This document shows, piece by piece, positions 46,374 to 55,824 of a DNA stretch of 64,000 nucleotides. The translations under genes and the position numbers were made by a program. The notes under the pieces are model-generated. The model was not told the DNA's origin and did no database searches. It saw only the letters and a program-made list of their open reading frames with translations. The stretch covers positions 62,001-126,000 of the forward strand of contig NZ_MRDE01000064.1 in assembly GCF_001968835.1 (NCBI RefSeq), in the 5' to 3' direction. The DNA is from Tersicoccus phoenicis (GTDB taxonomy: Bacteria; Actinomycetota; Actinomycetes; Actinomycetales; Micrococcaceae). The first letter of the stretch is position 1, and every line of letters begins with the position of its first letter.

Positions 46374-47078
46374 TTACCGGCTGCGGGCCCGGCGCCGGCG
46401 CAGCTTGACGACGACGAACCAGATCACCAGGAGAGCGATGACGGCGTAGATCACGTACTTGAGGGTGTCGACCCAGACCAGCACGGTGTCCCAGTTGTCA
46501 CCGAGGACGTACCCGGCCAGGATGAACACGGTGTTCCAGATGCCGGAGCCGACCAGGGTGAGCAGCCCGAACCACAGGGCGGGCATCCGTTCGATGCCGG
46601 CCGGGATGGAGATGAGGCTGCGCACCCCGGGCAGGAACCGGCCGAAGAACACCGCCGCGGCCCCGTGCCGCGTGAACCAGGCGACCGCCTTCTCCACGTC
46701 GGCGACGTCGACCAGTGGAATGCGCCCGGCGAGCCGGACGATCCGGGCGTGGCCGAGCGCCCGTCCGATTCCGTACAGCGCGAAGGCGCCGATCACCGAG
46801 CCCGCCGTCGTCCAGGCGATCGCCTCGACGACGCCGAACTTGCCTTGGCTGGCGGCGAGGCCGGCCAGGGGGAGGACCACCTCGGACGGGATCGGCGGGA
46901 AGAGGTTCTCCAGGAGCACGGCCAAGCCGGCCCCGGGTGCGCCGATCGCGCCCATCACGTCGATCACCCAGCGGGAGACGGCACCGAAGATGCCTCCGGT
47001 GGCGCCGTCGACGGCGCTCTGGCTGCTCATCCCGACCCCGCCGAGCACGGCGACGCCCGCGAGGGCCGCCCCGGTCAC
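46374..47078 (-). CDS. DedA family membrane protein
   Basis: 234 residues, DedA/SNARE-associated domain: ENLFPPIPSEVVLPLAGLAA and FFGRFLPGVRSLISIPAG are the family hallmarks. Some DedA proteins recycle undecaprenyl phosphate or flip lipids. GTG 47078 overlaps the pdxH stop (GTGA). It is embedded in a DAP/cell-wall operon, which fits a cell-envelope role (inference). Confidence 0.9.
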   Translation of the reverse strand: MTGAALAGVAVLGGVGMSSQSAVDGATGGIFGAVSRWVIDVMGAIGAPGAGLAVLLENLFPPIPSEVVLPLAGLAASQGKFGVVEAIAWTTAGSVIGAFALYGIGRALGHARIVRLAGRIPLVDVADVEKAVAWFTRHGAAAVFFGRFLPGVRSLISIPAGIERMPALWFGLLTLVGSGIWNTVFILAGYVLGDNWDTVLVWVDTLKYVIYAVIALLVIWFVVVKLRRRRARSR

Positions 47079-47704
47079 GGCTGCACCATCGCGACGGTCC
47101 AGGCGCCGTCCGGCGTCGTCCGCGTGTAGCGCCGGCGCGGGTGGGCCCGGCCCGGATCGCTGGACCAGAACTCGACCGCGGTGGGCCGTAGTCGGTAGCC
47201 GTGCCACGTGGCCGGCCGACGGAGCCCGCCCGAGCCGGCGGCGATCTCGGCCGTGCGCCGACGCAGTTCGTCGAGCCCGGCGGGGTCGATCGGCTGCCCC
47301 TGCCCGGAGACGATGAACCCGGCCTGGGAGAGGCGGGAATGGGCGGCGAACAGGTCGTCGGAGTCGGCGTCACCGAGCATCGTCACGGGCCCGGTGACGC
47401 GGACCTGGCGCAGGGGCTCGGGCCAGAGCAGGACGGCGGCAGCCACCGGATGCACCGCCAGGTCGCGGCCCTTGGGGCTGCGCTCGGAGGTGACGAAGAC
47501 GATGCCCGCGTGGTCGATCCGTTTGGCCACGACCACCCGGTTGGCGGGCTCGCCGTCCGGGGTCACGGTGGCCAGGGCGAGCGCGTCCGGCACCCCGGCG
47601 CCGGACGCGCGCGCCTCGTTCCACCACGTGTGCAGCCGGGCGAGCGGATCGGCGGGTGCCGCCGTGTCGGCCGCGGCGCCGGCCACGGGAACGACCCCGT
47701 TCAC
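47075..47704 (-). CDS. pdxH: Pyridoxamine 5'-phosphate oxidase
   Basis: 209 residues, FMN-binding split barrel: RVVVAKRIDHAGIVFVT, SPKGRDLAVHP, FIVSGQGQ and the C-terminal PNPOx signature WHGYRLRPTAVEFW. It makes PLP. Start GTG 47704 overlaps the upstream gene by 4 bp. A related F420- or FMN-dependent oxidase is less likely given the C-terminal signature. Confidence 0.88.
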   Translation of the reverse strand: MNGVVPVAGAAADTAAPADPLARLHTWWNEARASGAGVPDALALATVTPDGEPANRVVVAKRIDHAGIVFVTSERSPKGRDLAVHPVAAAVLLWPEPLRQVRVTGPVTMLGDADSDDLFAAHSRLSQAGFIVSGQGQPIDPAGLDELRRRTAEIAAGSGGLRRPATWHGYRLRPTAVEFWSSDPGRAHPRRRYTRTTPDGAWTVAMVQP

Positions 47705-48375
47705 GGGGTGCCCCCGGACCTGCCGGCGACGGCGGGATGTCCGGGGTCCGCGGTGTGGTGGCGGATGGCGTCCCGCATGCTGCGCCGGGCTCGCGTCCGG
47801 TCTCCCGCGGCGTCGTAGGCCCAGGCCAGCCGGAACCAGCGGCGCCAGTCCTCCGGATCGGCCTGGACCTCCACCCGGTACCGTTCGAAGGCCGCGTCCG
47901 CGGCGGCCCGGACGATCCGGCCGGACGGTCGCCGCGGCAGATCGTCATCGGGCAGACCGCCCTCCCGTTCGAGCGTCCGGGCCAGCCGCTCCACCCGGGT
48001 CCCGAACGCGATCTCCCGGGCCAGCACCCACGCGCCGACGACGGGCAGCAGCAACAAGGCGACCCCGAGCCCCTTGGCGAGGAACCCGTCGGAGGCCAGC
48101 AGCAGCCACCCGCGCTGGGCGGTGAGGACGAGGTACAGCGCGAGCAGGACGACGACGACGGCGACCCACACCCGGGTGGCCAGGAAGAAGAAGGCCGGGG
48201 CGATGAAGATCAGGGCGAGCCAGAAGTCGAACGGCGAGGCCAGGGCGCCGAGCACCAGCAGGACCAGGCCGATCAGGTGGCGGGTGCTCAGGGCGCGCCG
48301 CGCGCCGTCTCCTCGTCGTTCCCCGGCTTCGCCCGGCCCCTCGGCGTGGGCGCCGTGCCCGGTGGTCTCACTCAT
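47701..48375 (-). CDS. Membrane protein with C-terminal TPR-like segment
   Basis: 224 residues: polar N-terminus, three or four membrane helices at about 33-115 (LIGLVLLVLGALASPFDFWL and following), then a cytosolic helical part with a tetratricopeptide-like repeat (WRRWFRLAWAYDAAGDRTRA). No named family. ATG 48375 overlaps the dapB stop (ATGA) and its stop overlaps pdxH, so it is tightly coupled in the operon. Confidence 0.75.
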   Translation of the reverse strand: MSETTGHGAHAEGPGEAGERRGDGARRALSTRHLIGLVLLVLGALASPFDFWLALIFIAPAFFFLATRVWVAVVVVLLALYLVLTAQRGWLLLASDGFLAKGLGVALLLLPVVGAWVLAREIAFGTRVERLARTLEREGGLPDDDLPRRPSGRIVRAAADAAFERYRVEVQADPEDWRRWFRLAWAYDAAGDRTRARRSMRDAIRHHTADPGHPAVAGRSGGTP

Positions 48376-49220
48376 CGCTCGGTCCTCTGCTCGTCTCGGG
48401 TGCGCGTCTCGTCGAGACCGAGGAAGGCCTCAAGCCCGTGGGTGAGCCCCGGGGCGCTGGGCACGGAGCGGATCCCGAGCAGGACGCCGGGCATGAAGGA
48501 GGCGCGGTCCAGCGAGTCGTGCCGGATGGTGAGGGTCTCACCGGGGGATCCGAGCAGGACCTCCTGGTGGGCGACCAGCCCGCGCAGGCGGACGCTGTGC
48601 ACGCGCACGCCGTCGACCTCGGCGCCGCGGGCACCGGGGGCGGCGGTGCGGGTCGCGTCCGGGCTCGGCCCCGTGCCGGCGGCGCGGCGGGCGTCGGCGA
48701 CCAGGGCGGCGGTCCGGGCGGCGGTCCCGGAGGGGGCGTCGACCTTGTCCGGGTGATGCAGCTCGACGATCTCGACGGACTCGAAGAACCGGGCCGCGCG
48801 GGCGGCGAAGGCGGTGGCGAGGACGGAGCCGACGGCGAAGTTCGGGGCGATCAGCACGCCCACCCCGGGAGCGGCGGTCAACGCGTCGCGCAGGCCCCGC
48901 AGGCGGGACTCGTCCCAGCCGGTGGTGCCGACGACGGCGTGGATGCCGTTCCGCACGGCGACGTGGACGATCTCCTCGGTGCTGTCCGGGACGGTGAGGT
49001 CGACGAGGACGTCGGTCCCGGCGCGGACGAGCTGCGCCAGGTCGTCGCCCCGGCCGAGCGCGGCGACGAGTTCGAGGTCGTCGGCGGCGTCGACGGCGTC
49101 GACGGCGGCCGCACCCATCCGGCCGCCGGCTCCGGTCACGGCCACCCGGATCCGCTCGCCGCTGGTCGGCGCTGCGACGCGGGCGCGTTCCTCCTGGGGG
49201 TCCTGGGGGGTGTCGACCAT
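48372..49220 (-). CDS. dapB: 4-hydroxy-tetrahydrodipicolinate reductase
   Basis: 282 residues. NAD(P)H site VAVTGAGGRMGAAAVDA, TGWDESRL, and the catalytic segment ELHHPDKVDAPSGTAART. Second step of DAP synthesis. ATG 49220 lies 7 nt after a TAGGCT. First gene of the six-gene operon ending in rnj. Confidence 0.94.
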   Translation of the reverse strand: MVDTPQDPQEERARVAAPTSGERIRVAVTGAGGRMGAAAVDAVDAADDLELVAALGRGDDLAQLVRAGTDVLVDLTVPDSTEEIVHVAVRNGIHAVVGTTGWDESRLRGLRDALTAAPGVGVLIAPNFAVGSVLATAFAARAARFFESVEIVELHHPDKVDAPSGTAARTAALVADARRAAGTGPSPDATRTAAPGARGAEVDGVRVHSVRLRGLVAHQEVLLGSPGETLTIRHDSLDRASFMPGVLLGIRSVPSAPGLTHGLEAFLGLDETRTRDEQRTER

Positions 49221-49227
49221 GTGTCCC

Positions 49228-49233
49228 AGCCTA
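49228..49233 (-). promoter_or_regulatory. -10 element of the dapB-rnj operon
   Basis: TAGGCT on the minus strand, 7 nt before ATG 49220; leaderless spacing. Confidence 0.48.
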
Positions 49234-49321
49234 ACTGGCGGCGTGCATCCGGCAGCACGACCGAGCGGTGCCGGTGAGCGAGACCACAGCCGGTTCCCGA
49301 CCGGCGGGCGACCGGATCCCG

Positions 49322-49327
49322 TAGACT
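49322..49327 (+). promoter_or_regulatory. -10 element of the acyltransferase gene
   Basis: TAGACT, 9 nt before TTG 49337 and 18 nt before GTG 49346. Confidence 0.45.
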
Positions 49328-49336
49328 GATCACGTT

Positions 49337-51193
49337 TTGGTAACAGTGACGCGCAGCCCCGCAAGCGGCCCCCCAACCTGTCCGGTCCCCCGCGTGCGCC
49401 CGGGGCTCGAGGCCAGCCGCGCGCCCCGTCCCCGCCACGTGGGCGTTCCGGGCCTGGACGGCCTGCGCGCCCTCGCCGTCGTGCTCGTGATGCTGTATCA
49501 CCTGCTGCCCCAGTGGGTGCCCGGCGGCATGATCGGGGTGGACGTGTTCTTCGTGATCAGTGGCTTCCTCATCACCTCGCTGCTGTTGGTCGAGTTCCGC
49601 AGCACCGGCCGGATCCGGCTCGGCGCGTTCTGGCTGCGACGCGCCCGGCGCCTGCTGCCGGCGATGCTGCTCGTCCTGTTCGTGTCCACGACGGCCGCGG
49701 CCCTGCTCGGCGGTGACGTGCTGGTGGGCCTGGGTCGACAGCTCACCGGTGCGCTGACGTACACCAGCAACTGGCTCGGCATCACGTCGGGTTCGGCCTA
49801 TTTCGCGCAGACCTCGCCGCAGCTGCTCACCCACTTCTGGTCGCTCAGCGTCGAGGAACAGTTCTACGTGGCGTGGCCGCTGCTCGTGGTCGGGCTGCTC
49901 CTGCTGAAGGTGCGACGCGCGTTGCTGGTCGGCGCCGCCACGGCCGCCGCCGTCGCCTCCGCGGCCGGGATGGCCGCCCTGCACGTGCCCGGCTCGGAGG
50001 CCACCCGGGTCTACTTCGGTACCGACACGCACAGCTTCGGGCTGATGGCCGGTGCCGCGCTCGCGTTCGCACTGCCGCACGCCCTCGACGCGGCCCGCAG
50101 GGTGACCGTGGGGCCGGTGGCGGCCCGGGTGCGGCACGCCGTCGGACTGGTCTGCCTGGCCGGGCTGGTCGCCTGCGGCGTGCTGCTGACCGAGCGCAGC
50201 GACGTCACCTACCAGGGCGGTCTGGCGCTGGCGACCCTGCTGACCGTCGGCGTCGTCCAGGCGCTGATGACCGGGCACGCCGGGGTGTTGAGCCGGGCGC
50301 TCGCCCTCCGTCCGCTGGTGTGGATCGGCCGCCGGTCGTACGGCCTGTATCTGTGGCACTGGCCGCTGTTCGTGTTGCTGCACTACGCGAACCCGACGCT
50401 GCCGATCCTCGCCCAGGCGCTCATCGTCGCCGTCGTCACGCTGGCCGCCACCGAGGCGAGTTACCGGTGGGTGGAACTCCCGGTGCTCCGGCTCGGCTGG
50501 CGCGGTGCGATCCGCTCGCTCGCAGCGCACACCCTCTCGCGCGGTCGGAAGGCGCTGGCGGTCGCCGTGGTCGCGGTGACGGCCGTGCTGGGCAGTGCCG
50601 GGGTGGCCGCGGCCGGCGTCGTCGACGCCCCCGCCATCACCCAGGCGCAGCGGCAGATCGAATCCGGTCAGCGGGTGCTGGACGCGCGGCCGACGGGCGC
50701 GGACCGGGGCGACGGCGCCGGGGACGACGTGACCGTCATCGGGGACTCGGTGACGGTGGCCTCGACCGCCGCCCTCGAGCGGGACCTGCCGGGCGCCGTG
50801 ATCGACGCGAGCGTGGGTCGGTCGATGAACGACGCCGCCGACGTCGCCGGCCGGCTGGCCGGAAAGGGCCGGCTGAACCGGACCGTGGTCGTCGGCCTGG
50901 CCACCAACGCCGATTTCTCCGGCGCCCGGGTGCGGGAGCTGCTCGACGTCCTCGGACCCGACCGGCGACTCGTGCTCGTGACCGGTTTCGCCCCGGACCG
51001 GGTGTACTGGACGTCGGAAGCCAACCGGGCGCTGCGCGAGGCGGTCACCGACGACCCGCGGATCACGGTCGCCGACTGGCAGACGGCGATCTCCGCGCAC
51101 GCGGACTGGCTGGCCAGCGACGGCATCCACCCCACCCCGCGCGGCCAGCAGCTCTACGCCGACGTCATCGCCCGCGCCGTCCGCGGATCGTAA
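49337..51193 (+). CDS. OatA-like acyltransferase with C-terminal SGNH domain
   Basis: 618 residues. The N-terminal acyltransferase-3 membrane domain (about 10 helices; LAVVLVMLYHLLPQWVPGG with the conserved His, SVEEQFYVAWPLL, YGLYLWHWPLF) is joined to an extracytoplasmic SGNH domain. The triad is intact: VIGDSVT and SDGIHPTPRGQQ. Related proteins O-acetylate peptidoglycan or glycans at the cell surface. No ribosome site; the start is TTG 49337 or GTG 49346. Divergent from dapB and convergent with the M16 gene. Confidence 0.9.
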   Translation: MVTVTRSPASGPPTCPVPRVRPGLEASRAPRPRHVGVPGLDGLRALAVVLVMLYHLLPQWVPGGMIGVDVFFVISGFLITSLLLVEFRSTGRIRLGAFWLRRARRLLPAMLLVLFVSTTAAALLGGDVLVGLGRQLTGALTYTSNWLGITSGSAYFAQTSPQLLTHFWSLSVEEQFYVAWPLLVVGLLLLKVRRALLVGAATAAAVASAAGMAALHVPGSEATRVYFGTDTHSFGLMAGAALAFALPHALDAARRVTVGPVAARVRHAVGLVCLAGLVACGVLLTERSDVTYQGGLALATLLTVGVVQALMTGHAGVLSRALALRPLVWIGRRSYGLYLWHWPLFVLLHYANPTLPILAQALIVAVVTLAATEASYRWVELPVLRLGWRGAIRSLAAHTLSRGRKALAVAVVAVTAVLGSAGVAAAGVVDAPAITQAQRQIESGQRVLDARPTGADRGDGAGDDVTVIGDSVTVASTAALERDLPGAVIDASVGRSMNDAADVAGRLAGKGRLNRTVVVGLATNADFSGARVRELLDVLGPDRRLVLVTGFAPDRVYWTSEANRALREAVTDDPRITVADWQTAISAHADWLASDGIHPTPRGQQLYADVIARAVRGS

Positions 51194-51234
51194 GACCCGC
51201 CGCGGCGGCCGGAACACCCGGCGGCACCCGGCCC

Positions 51235-52551
51235 TCACCCGAGCGCGGCGGCGTCCTCGAACGGGCCGACGACGACGGTGCTGCGCGGCCCCGACGCGAG
51301 CGTGCGAGCGAGCTCGGTGACCTGCGCGGCGGTGACCGCCTGCACCCGGGCGAGTGACTCGTCCAGGTCGATGAACCGGCCGTGCACCAGTTCGGCGCGG
51401 CCCAGCCGGGACATCCGGGAGGCGGTGTCCTCCAGCCCGAGCACCAGACCGCCGCGGAGCTGTCCCTTCGCCCGGTCCAGTTCCTCGGTGCCGAGTCCGT
51501 GGTCGGCGAGGCGGGCCAGTTCCGACTCGAGCAGGCCGAGGACCTCCCGTGTCCGGGACGGTGAGCAGCCGGCGTACATGCCGACGTACCCGGCGTCCGC
51601 GTAACCGGCGGCGAAGGAATAGGTCGAATAGGCCAGGCCGCGTTTCTCGCGGATCTCCTGGAACAGCCGTGACGACATGCCGCCGCCGAGCGCGGCGTTG
51701 AGCACGTTCAGGGCGTGGCGGCGCTCGTCCGTGGCGCTCGGGCCGGTGGTGCCCATGATGATGTTGGCCTGCTCGACGGGCCGCTGGACGACCTGCAGGT
51801 CGGTGGCGGAGGTGATGACGGCCGGGGCACCCGCCCGGCGCGCCACCGGCATCGCATCGGGATCCAGCCGCCAGCCGGACCGGCGCAGCGCCGCCAGGAC
51901 GAGCGCGCACACGGCGTCGTGGTCGAGGCTGCCGGCGGCCGTCACGACCAGTTCCTCCGGCCGGTAGTAGCGCCGGTAGTGCGCGGCCACGGAGTCGCGG
52001 CCCACACCGCGGATGATCTCCGGCGTCCCGCCGATCGGCCGGCCCAGGGGGTGCTCCCCGAGCACGGCCGCGGCGAAGCGTTCGTGCGCGACGTCCCCGG
52101 GATCATCGCCCGCCATCGCCAGTTCCTCGAGGATGACGGTGCGTTCCTGCTCCAGCTCGTCGGGGTCGAGGGACGCGGAGGTGACCATGTCGGCCATCGT
52201 CTCGATCGCCATCGGCAGGTGCTCGTCCAGCACGTGCGCGTAGTAGCAGGTGCTCTCCTTCGCCGTCGCCGCGTTGGACTCACCGCCGACGGCGTCGAAG
52301 GCCGCGGCGATGTCCAGAGCGGACCGGGTCGGGGTGCCCTTGAAGAGCAGGTGCTCGAGGAAGTGGGTGGACCCGTACTCGCCGGGCGCCTCGTCCCGGG
52401 AGCCGACGGCGATCCAGAAGCCGACGGTGACGGCGCGCTGGCCGGGCATCGCCTCGGTCAGCACGCGCACGCCGCCGGGCAGCACGGATCGCCGCACCGG
52501 CGCGTCGGACGCGGTGGGCCAGCCGGGGCCGGAAGTCGAGGTGGTGGTCAT
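51235..52551 (-). CDS. M16 family zinc metallopeptidase
   Basis: 438 residues. Inverted zinc motif HFLEH (within GSTHFLEHLLFKG) with a downstream Glu in the ERTVILEELAMA region, and the C-terminal M16 half (GGGMSSRLFQEIREKRGLAYS). This is the actinobacterial processing-peptidase-like protein encoded next to pnp; its substrate is unclear. ATG 52551 follows CAGGAGCG. It lies 148 bp after pnp, beyond a hairpin. Confidence 0.92.
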   Translation of the reverse strand: MTTTSTSGPGWPTASDAPVRRSVLPGGVRVLTEAMPGQRAVTVGFWIAVGSRDEAPGEYGSTHFLEHLLFKGTPTRSALDIAAAFDAVGGESNAATAKESTCYYAHVLDEHLPMAIETMADMVTSASLDPDELEQERTVILEELAMAGDDPGDVAHERFAAAVLGEHPLGRPIGGTPEIIRGVGRDSVAAHYRRYYRPEELVVTAAGSLDHDAVCALVLAALRRSGWRLDPDAMPVARRAGAPAVITSATDLQVVQRPVEQANIIMGTTGPSATDERRHALNVLNAALGGGMSSRLFQEIREKRGLAYSTYSFAAGYADAGYVGMYAGCSPSRTREVLGLLESELARLADHGLGTEELDRAKGQLRGGLVLGLEDTASRMSRLGRAELVHGRFIDLDESLARVQAVTAAQVTELARTLASGPRSTVVVGPFEDAAALG

Positions 52552-52626
52552 GGTCGCTCCTGGGAATGGGTGGAGAGGGCTGGCAGGGATCCGGTCCGGT
52601 CCGGGCCTGCCCCGGCGGGAAAACGA

Positions 52627-52661
52627 CGGGAGGCCCGCCGCACGTGGCGGCGGGCCTCCCG
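52627..52661. terminator. Hairpin between pnp and the M16 gene
   Basis: A 15-bp perfect stem (CGGGAGGCCCGCCGC with its complement) and a 5-nt loop, 39 bp after the pnp stop. Terminator or mRNA-stabilising hairpin. Confidence 0.75.
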
Positions 52662-52699
52662 CACGGTGCCCTCGATCAGGGGGCGAGTCGGACGGCGGA

Positions 52700-54994
52700 T
52701 CAGCCCTCGGCCGGAGCCTCCGCGTGGACCCGTTCGGCGGTGTTGCCGGACCCGGCGTCACCGGATCCCGCGCCGTCGTCGTCGACCACGGGCGCCAGGG
52801 ACAGCTTGCCGCGATCGTCGACCTTGGTGATCTCGACCTGGACCTTCTGCCCGACGCCGACGACGTCGTCGACGTTGTCGACCCGCTTGCCGCCGGCCAG
52901 CTTGCGCAGCTCGGAGATGTGCAGCAGACCGTCCTTGCCCGGCGTCAGGGAGACGAACGCGCCGAACGTGGTGGTCTTGACCACGGTGCCCAGGTAGCGC
53001 TCCCCGATCTCCGGGACCTGCGGGTTGGCGATCGCGTTGATCGCCGACCGCGCAGCCTCCGCGGACGGGCCGTCGGTGGCGCCGATGTACACGGTGCCGT
53101 CGTCCTCGATGGAGATGTCCGTGCCGGTGTCGTCCTGGATCTGGTTGATCATCTTGCCCTTGGGCCCGATCACCTCGCCGATCTTGTCGACCGGGACGCG
53201 GACGCTGATCACGCGCGGCGCGAACTCGCTCATCTCGTCCGGGCCGTCGATCGCGGCGGCCAGCACGCTGAGGATGTGCAGGCGAGCCTCGCGGGCCTGC
53301 TTCAGGGCCGCGGCCAGCACCGAGGCGGGGATGCCGTCGAGCTTGGTGTCCAGCTGGATCGCGGTGACGAACTCACTCGTACCGGCGACCTTGAAGTCCA
53401 TGTCGCCGAACGCGTCCTCGGCGCCGAGGATGTCGGTCAGGGCCGCGTACCGGGTCTGACCGTCGACCTCGTCGGACACCAGGCCCATGGCGATACCGGC
53501 CACCGGGGCGCGCAACGGCACACCGGCGTTCAGCAGCGACAGGGTCGAGGCGCACACGGACCCCATCGACGTCGAACCGTTGGAGCCGAGCGCCTCGGAG
53601 ACCTGGCGGATCGCGTAGGGGAACTCCTCACGGGACGGCAGCACCGGCACGATCGCGCGCTCGGCGAGGGCGCCGTGCCCGATCTCGCGCCGCTTGGGCG
53701 AACCGACCCGGCCGGTCTCACCGACGGAGAACGGCGGGAAGTTGTAGTTGTGCATGTACCGCTTGCGCTTCACCGGGGACAGCGAGTCGATCTGCTGCTC
53801 CAGCTTGAGCATGTTCAGCGTGGTGACGCCCAGGATCTGGGTTTCGCCGCGCTCGAAGATCGCCGAGCCGTGCACCCGCGGGAGCACCTCGACCTCGGCG
53901 GTCAGGCTGCGGATGTCGGTCAGGCCGCGGCCGTCGATGCGGACCTGCTCGCGCAGGATCCGCTGCCGGACGACCTTCTTGGTCACCGCGTTGAACGCAC
54001 CGGCCACCTCCTTGCCGCGGCCCTCGAACTGCGCACCCTCACCGGCCAGCCGGGCGACGGTGGACTGGACCAGCTCGTCCGAGGCCGCCTCCCGCTCCTG
54101 CTTGGCGGCGATGGCGAACACGCGGGCGACGTCGTCGGACGCCTCGGCGGCGACGACGTCGTACACGTCCTGCTCGTAGTCCGTGAAGATCGGCAGCTCG
54201 ATCGCCGGCTTCTGGGCGCGACCGGCCAGATCGGACTGCGCATCGCACAGCGCGCGGATGAACGGCTTGGCCGCCTCCAGGCCCTCGGCCACGGTGTCCT
54301 CGGTGGGAGCGGGGGCGCCCTGCTCCTTGATCAGCGTCCAGGCGTTGTCGGTGGCCTCCGCCTCGACCATCATGATCGCGACGTCGTCACCCGCACCGTC
54401 GGAGACCATACGGCCCGCCACGACCATGGAGAACACGGCGTTCTCCAGTTCGGAGTGCTTCGGGAACGCGACCCACTGGGCGCCGCCGGAGCCGTCCGTC
54501 ACCAGCGCCACGCGGACGCCGCCGATCGGGCCGGAGAACGGGGCACCGGTCAGCTGGGTGGACATGGACGCCGCGTTGATGGCCACGGCGTCGTACAGCT
54601 CGTCCGGGTTGACGGACATCACGGTGATGACGACCTGGACCTCGTTGCGCAGGCCCTTGGTGAAGGCGGGGCGCAGCGGGCGGTCGATCAGGCGGCAGGC
54701 CAGGACCGCGTCGGTGCTGGGCCGGCCCTCACGCCGGAAGAAGGAACCGGGGATGCGGCCGGCGGCGTACATCCGCTCCTCCACGTCCACGGTCAGGGGG
54801 AAGAAGTCGAAGCCCTCGCGTGGCGATTTGCCGATCGCGGTGGCCGACAGCATCGACGTGTCGTCGTCGATGTAGACCATCGCCGACCCGGCGGCCTGCT
54901 GGGCCAGCCGTCCGGTCTCGAAGCGGACCGTGCGCTTGCCGTAACGGCCGTTGTCGATGACCGCCTCGGCGTACTTGATCTCGGGACCCTCCAT
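52700..54994 (-). CDS. pnp: Polyribonucleotide nucleotidyltransferase
   Basis: 764 residues. Two RNase PH domains joined by a helical domain ([34 protein letters not shown]), then KH ([18 protein letters not shown]) and S1 ([19 protein letters not shown]). A short acidic tail follows. Phosphorolytic 3'-5' RNA decay. ATG 54994 has GGAGG 12 nt upstream. Downstream of rpsO with a structured 323-bp spacer. Confidence 0.97.
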   Translation of the reverse strand: MEGPEIKYAEAVIDNGRYGKRTVRFETGRLAQQAAGSAMVYIDDDTSMLSATAIGKSPREGFDFFPLTVDVEERMYAAGRIPGSFFRREGRPSTDAVLACRLIDRPLRPAFTKGLRNEVQVVITVMSVNPDELYDAVAINAASMSTQLTGAPFSGPIGGVRVALVTDGSGGAQWVAFPKHSELENAVFSMVVAGRMVSDGAGDDVAIMMVEAEATDNAWTLIKEQGAPAPTEDTVAEGLEAAKPFIRALCDAQSDLAGRAQKPAIELPIFTDYEQDVYDVVAAEASDDVARVFAIAAKQEREAASDELVQSTVARLAGEGAQFEGRGKEVAGAFNAVTKKVVRQRILREQVRIDGRGLTDIRSLTAEVEVLPRVHGSAIFERGETQILGVTTLNMLKLEQQIDSLSPVKRKRYMHNYNFPPFSVGETGRVGSPKRREIGHGALAERAIVPVLPSREEFPYAIRQVSEALGSNGSTSMGSVCASTLSLLNAGVPLRAPVAGIAMGLVSDEVDGQTRYAALTDILGAEDAFGDMDFKVAGTSEFVTAIQLDTKLDGIPASVLAAALKQAREARLHILSVLAAAIDGPDEMSEFAPRVISVRVPVDKIGEVIGPKGKMINQIQDDTGTDISIEDDGTVYIGATDGPSAEAARSAINAIANPQVPEIGERYLGTVVKTTTFGAFVSLTPGKDGLLHISELRKLAGGKRVDNVDDVVGVGQKVQVEITKVDDRGKLSLAPVVDDDGAGSGDAGSGNTAERVHAEAPAEG

Positions 54995-55189
54995 GAAGGA
55001 AAGTCACCTCCGTTTCTGTGATCGTGGCCGCGCCGCCGGCACACGCGGGAGTCCGCGCGTGTGGCACCCGGTCTTCGATCGAGATCCCCGGGGCTGATCC
55101 GCGTCGTGTGGACGCGGTGTGCCCGGAGATCACTACCGAGGACCGCAGCTGCCGTCCGGGAGCGCTGGCCGGGATGATTTCGGGTTCCC

Positions 55190-55210
55190 CCGATCCCGTG
55201 TCGGGATCGG
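55190..55210. promoter_or_regulatory. Hairpin in the pnp leader
   Basis: CCGATCCC and GGGATCGG pair as 8 bp around a 5-nt loop, between the rpsO-proximal structure and pnp. Confidence 0.5.
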
Positions 55211-55222
55211 AGTGGAACGGGA

Positions 55223-55294
55223 AAGGCGGCCGGCACCGGTTCCCGGACCGGCGGTGGAGCCGCCGGTCCGGACACGATGGTGTCCAGCCGCCTT
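55223..55294 (-). ncRNA. rpsO-pnp intergenic structured RNA (Actino-pnp-like candidate)
   Basis: On the minus strand an outer 8-bp stem (55287-55294 with 55223-55230) encloses a GGACAC/GTGTCC hairpin and a 12-bp hairpin (55243-55271). Actinobacteria carry a conserved Actino-pnp motif in pnp leaders, and pnp leaders are RNase III targets in Streptomyces. Whether this is that motif needs a covariance search. The remaining spacer to pnp shows only the hairpin at 55190-55210. Confidence 0.45.
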
Positions 55295-55317
55295 CCAGTG
55301 TATCGGTGCGGACGCGC

Positions 55318-55587
55318 TCAGCGGCGCAGGCCGAGCCGTTCGATCAGGGACCGGTACCGCGTGATGTCGGTGTCGTGCAGGTAGGTCAGCAGCCGGCGAC
55401 GCCGACCGACCAGGGCCATCAGACCACGGCGGGTGTGGTGGTCGTGCTTGTGCACCTTCAGGTGTTCGGTCAGATCCCGTATCCGCTTGGACAGCAGAGC
55501 CACCTGCACCTCCGGCGAACCGGTGTCGCCCTCGGCGGTGGCGTACTCCGTCATGATCTGCTGTTTGGTGGCGGCATCGAGTGCCAT
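55318..55587 (-). CDS. rpsO: 30S ribosomal protein S15
   Basis: 89 residues with the family core [20 protein letters not shown] and [21 protein letters not shown] 55587 with AGGAG upstream. First gene of rpsO-pnp; in many bacteria S15 represses its own translation. Confidence 0.98.
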   Translation of the reverse strand: MALDAATKQQIMTEYATAEGDTGSPEVQVALLSKRIRDLTEHLKVHKHDHHTRRGLMALVGRRRRLLTYLHDTDITRYRSLIERLGLRR

Positions 55588-55824
55588 GGATAACTCCTGT
55601 CGAGTCAGTACCGTGTCAGGTCGGGTGCCGGGCCGGACGGCACGTCACCACGCGGGCGACGAAGCGGGCCGAGAACGGCGCGGGCCCGGCAACCACGGAC
55701 TGCAGCCGGACCCAGCGAACCAGTCTACCAGCGCAGGGGTACCCGTCAGCACCGGTCCAGTCGGGAGAGCTTTGGGCACCGTTGCCTGTTGAAGGTCTCG
55801 TCGTCCTCGACCTCGGAGTCACTC

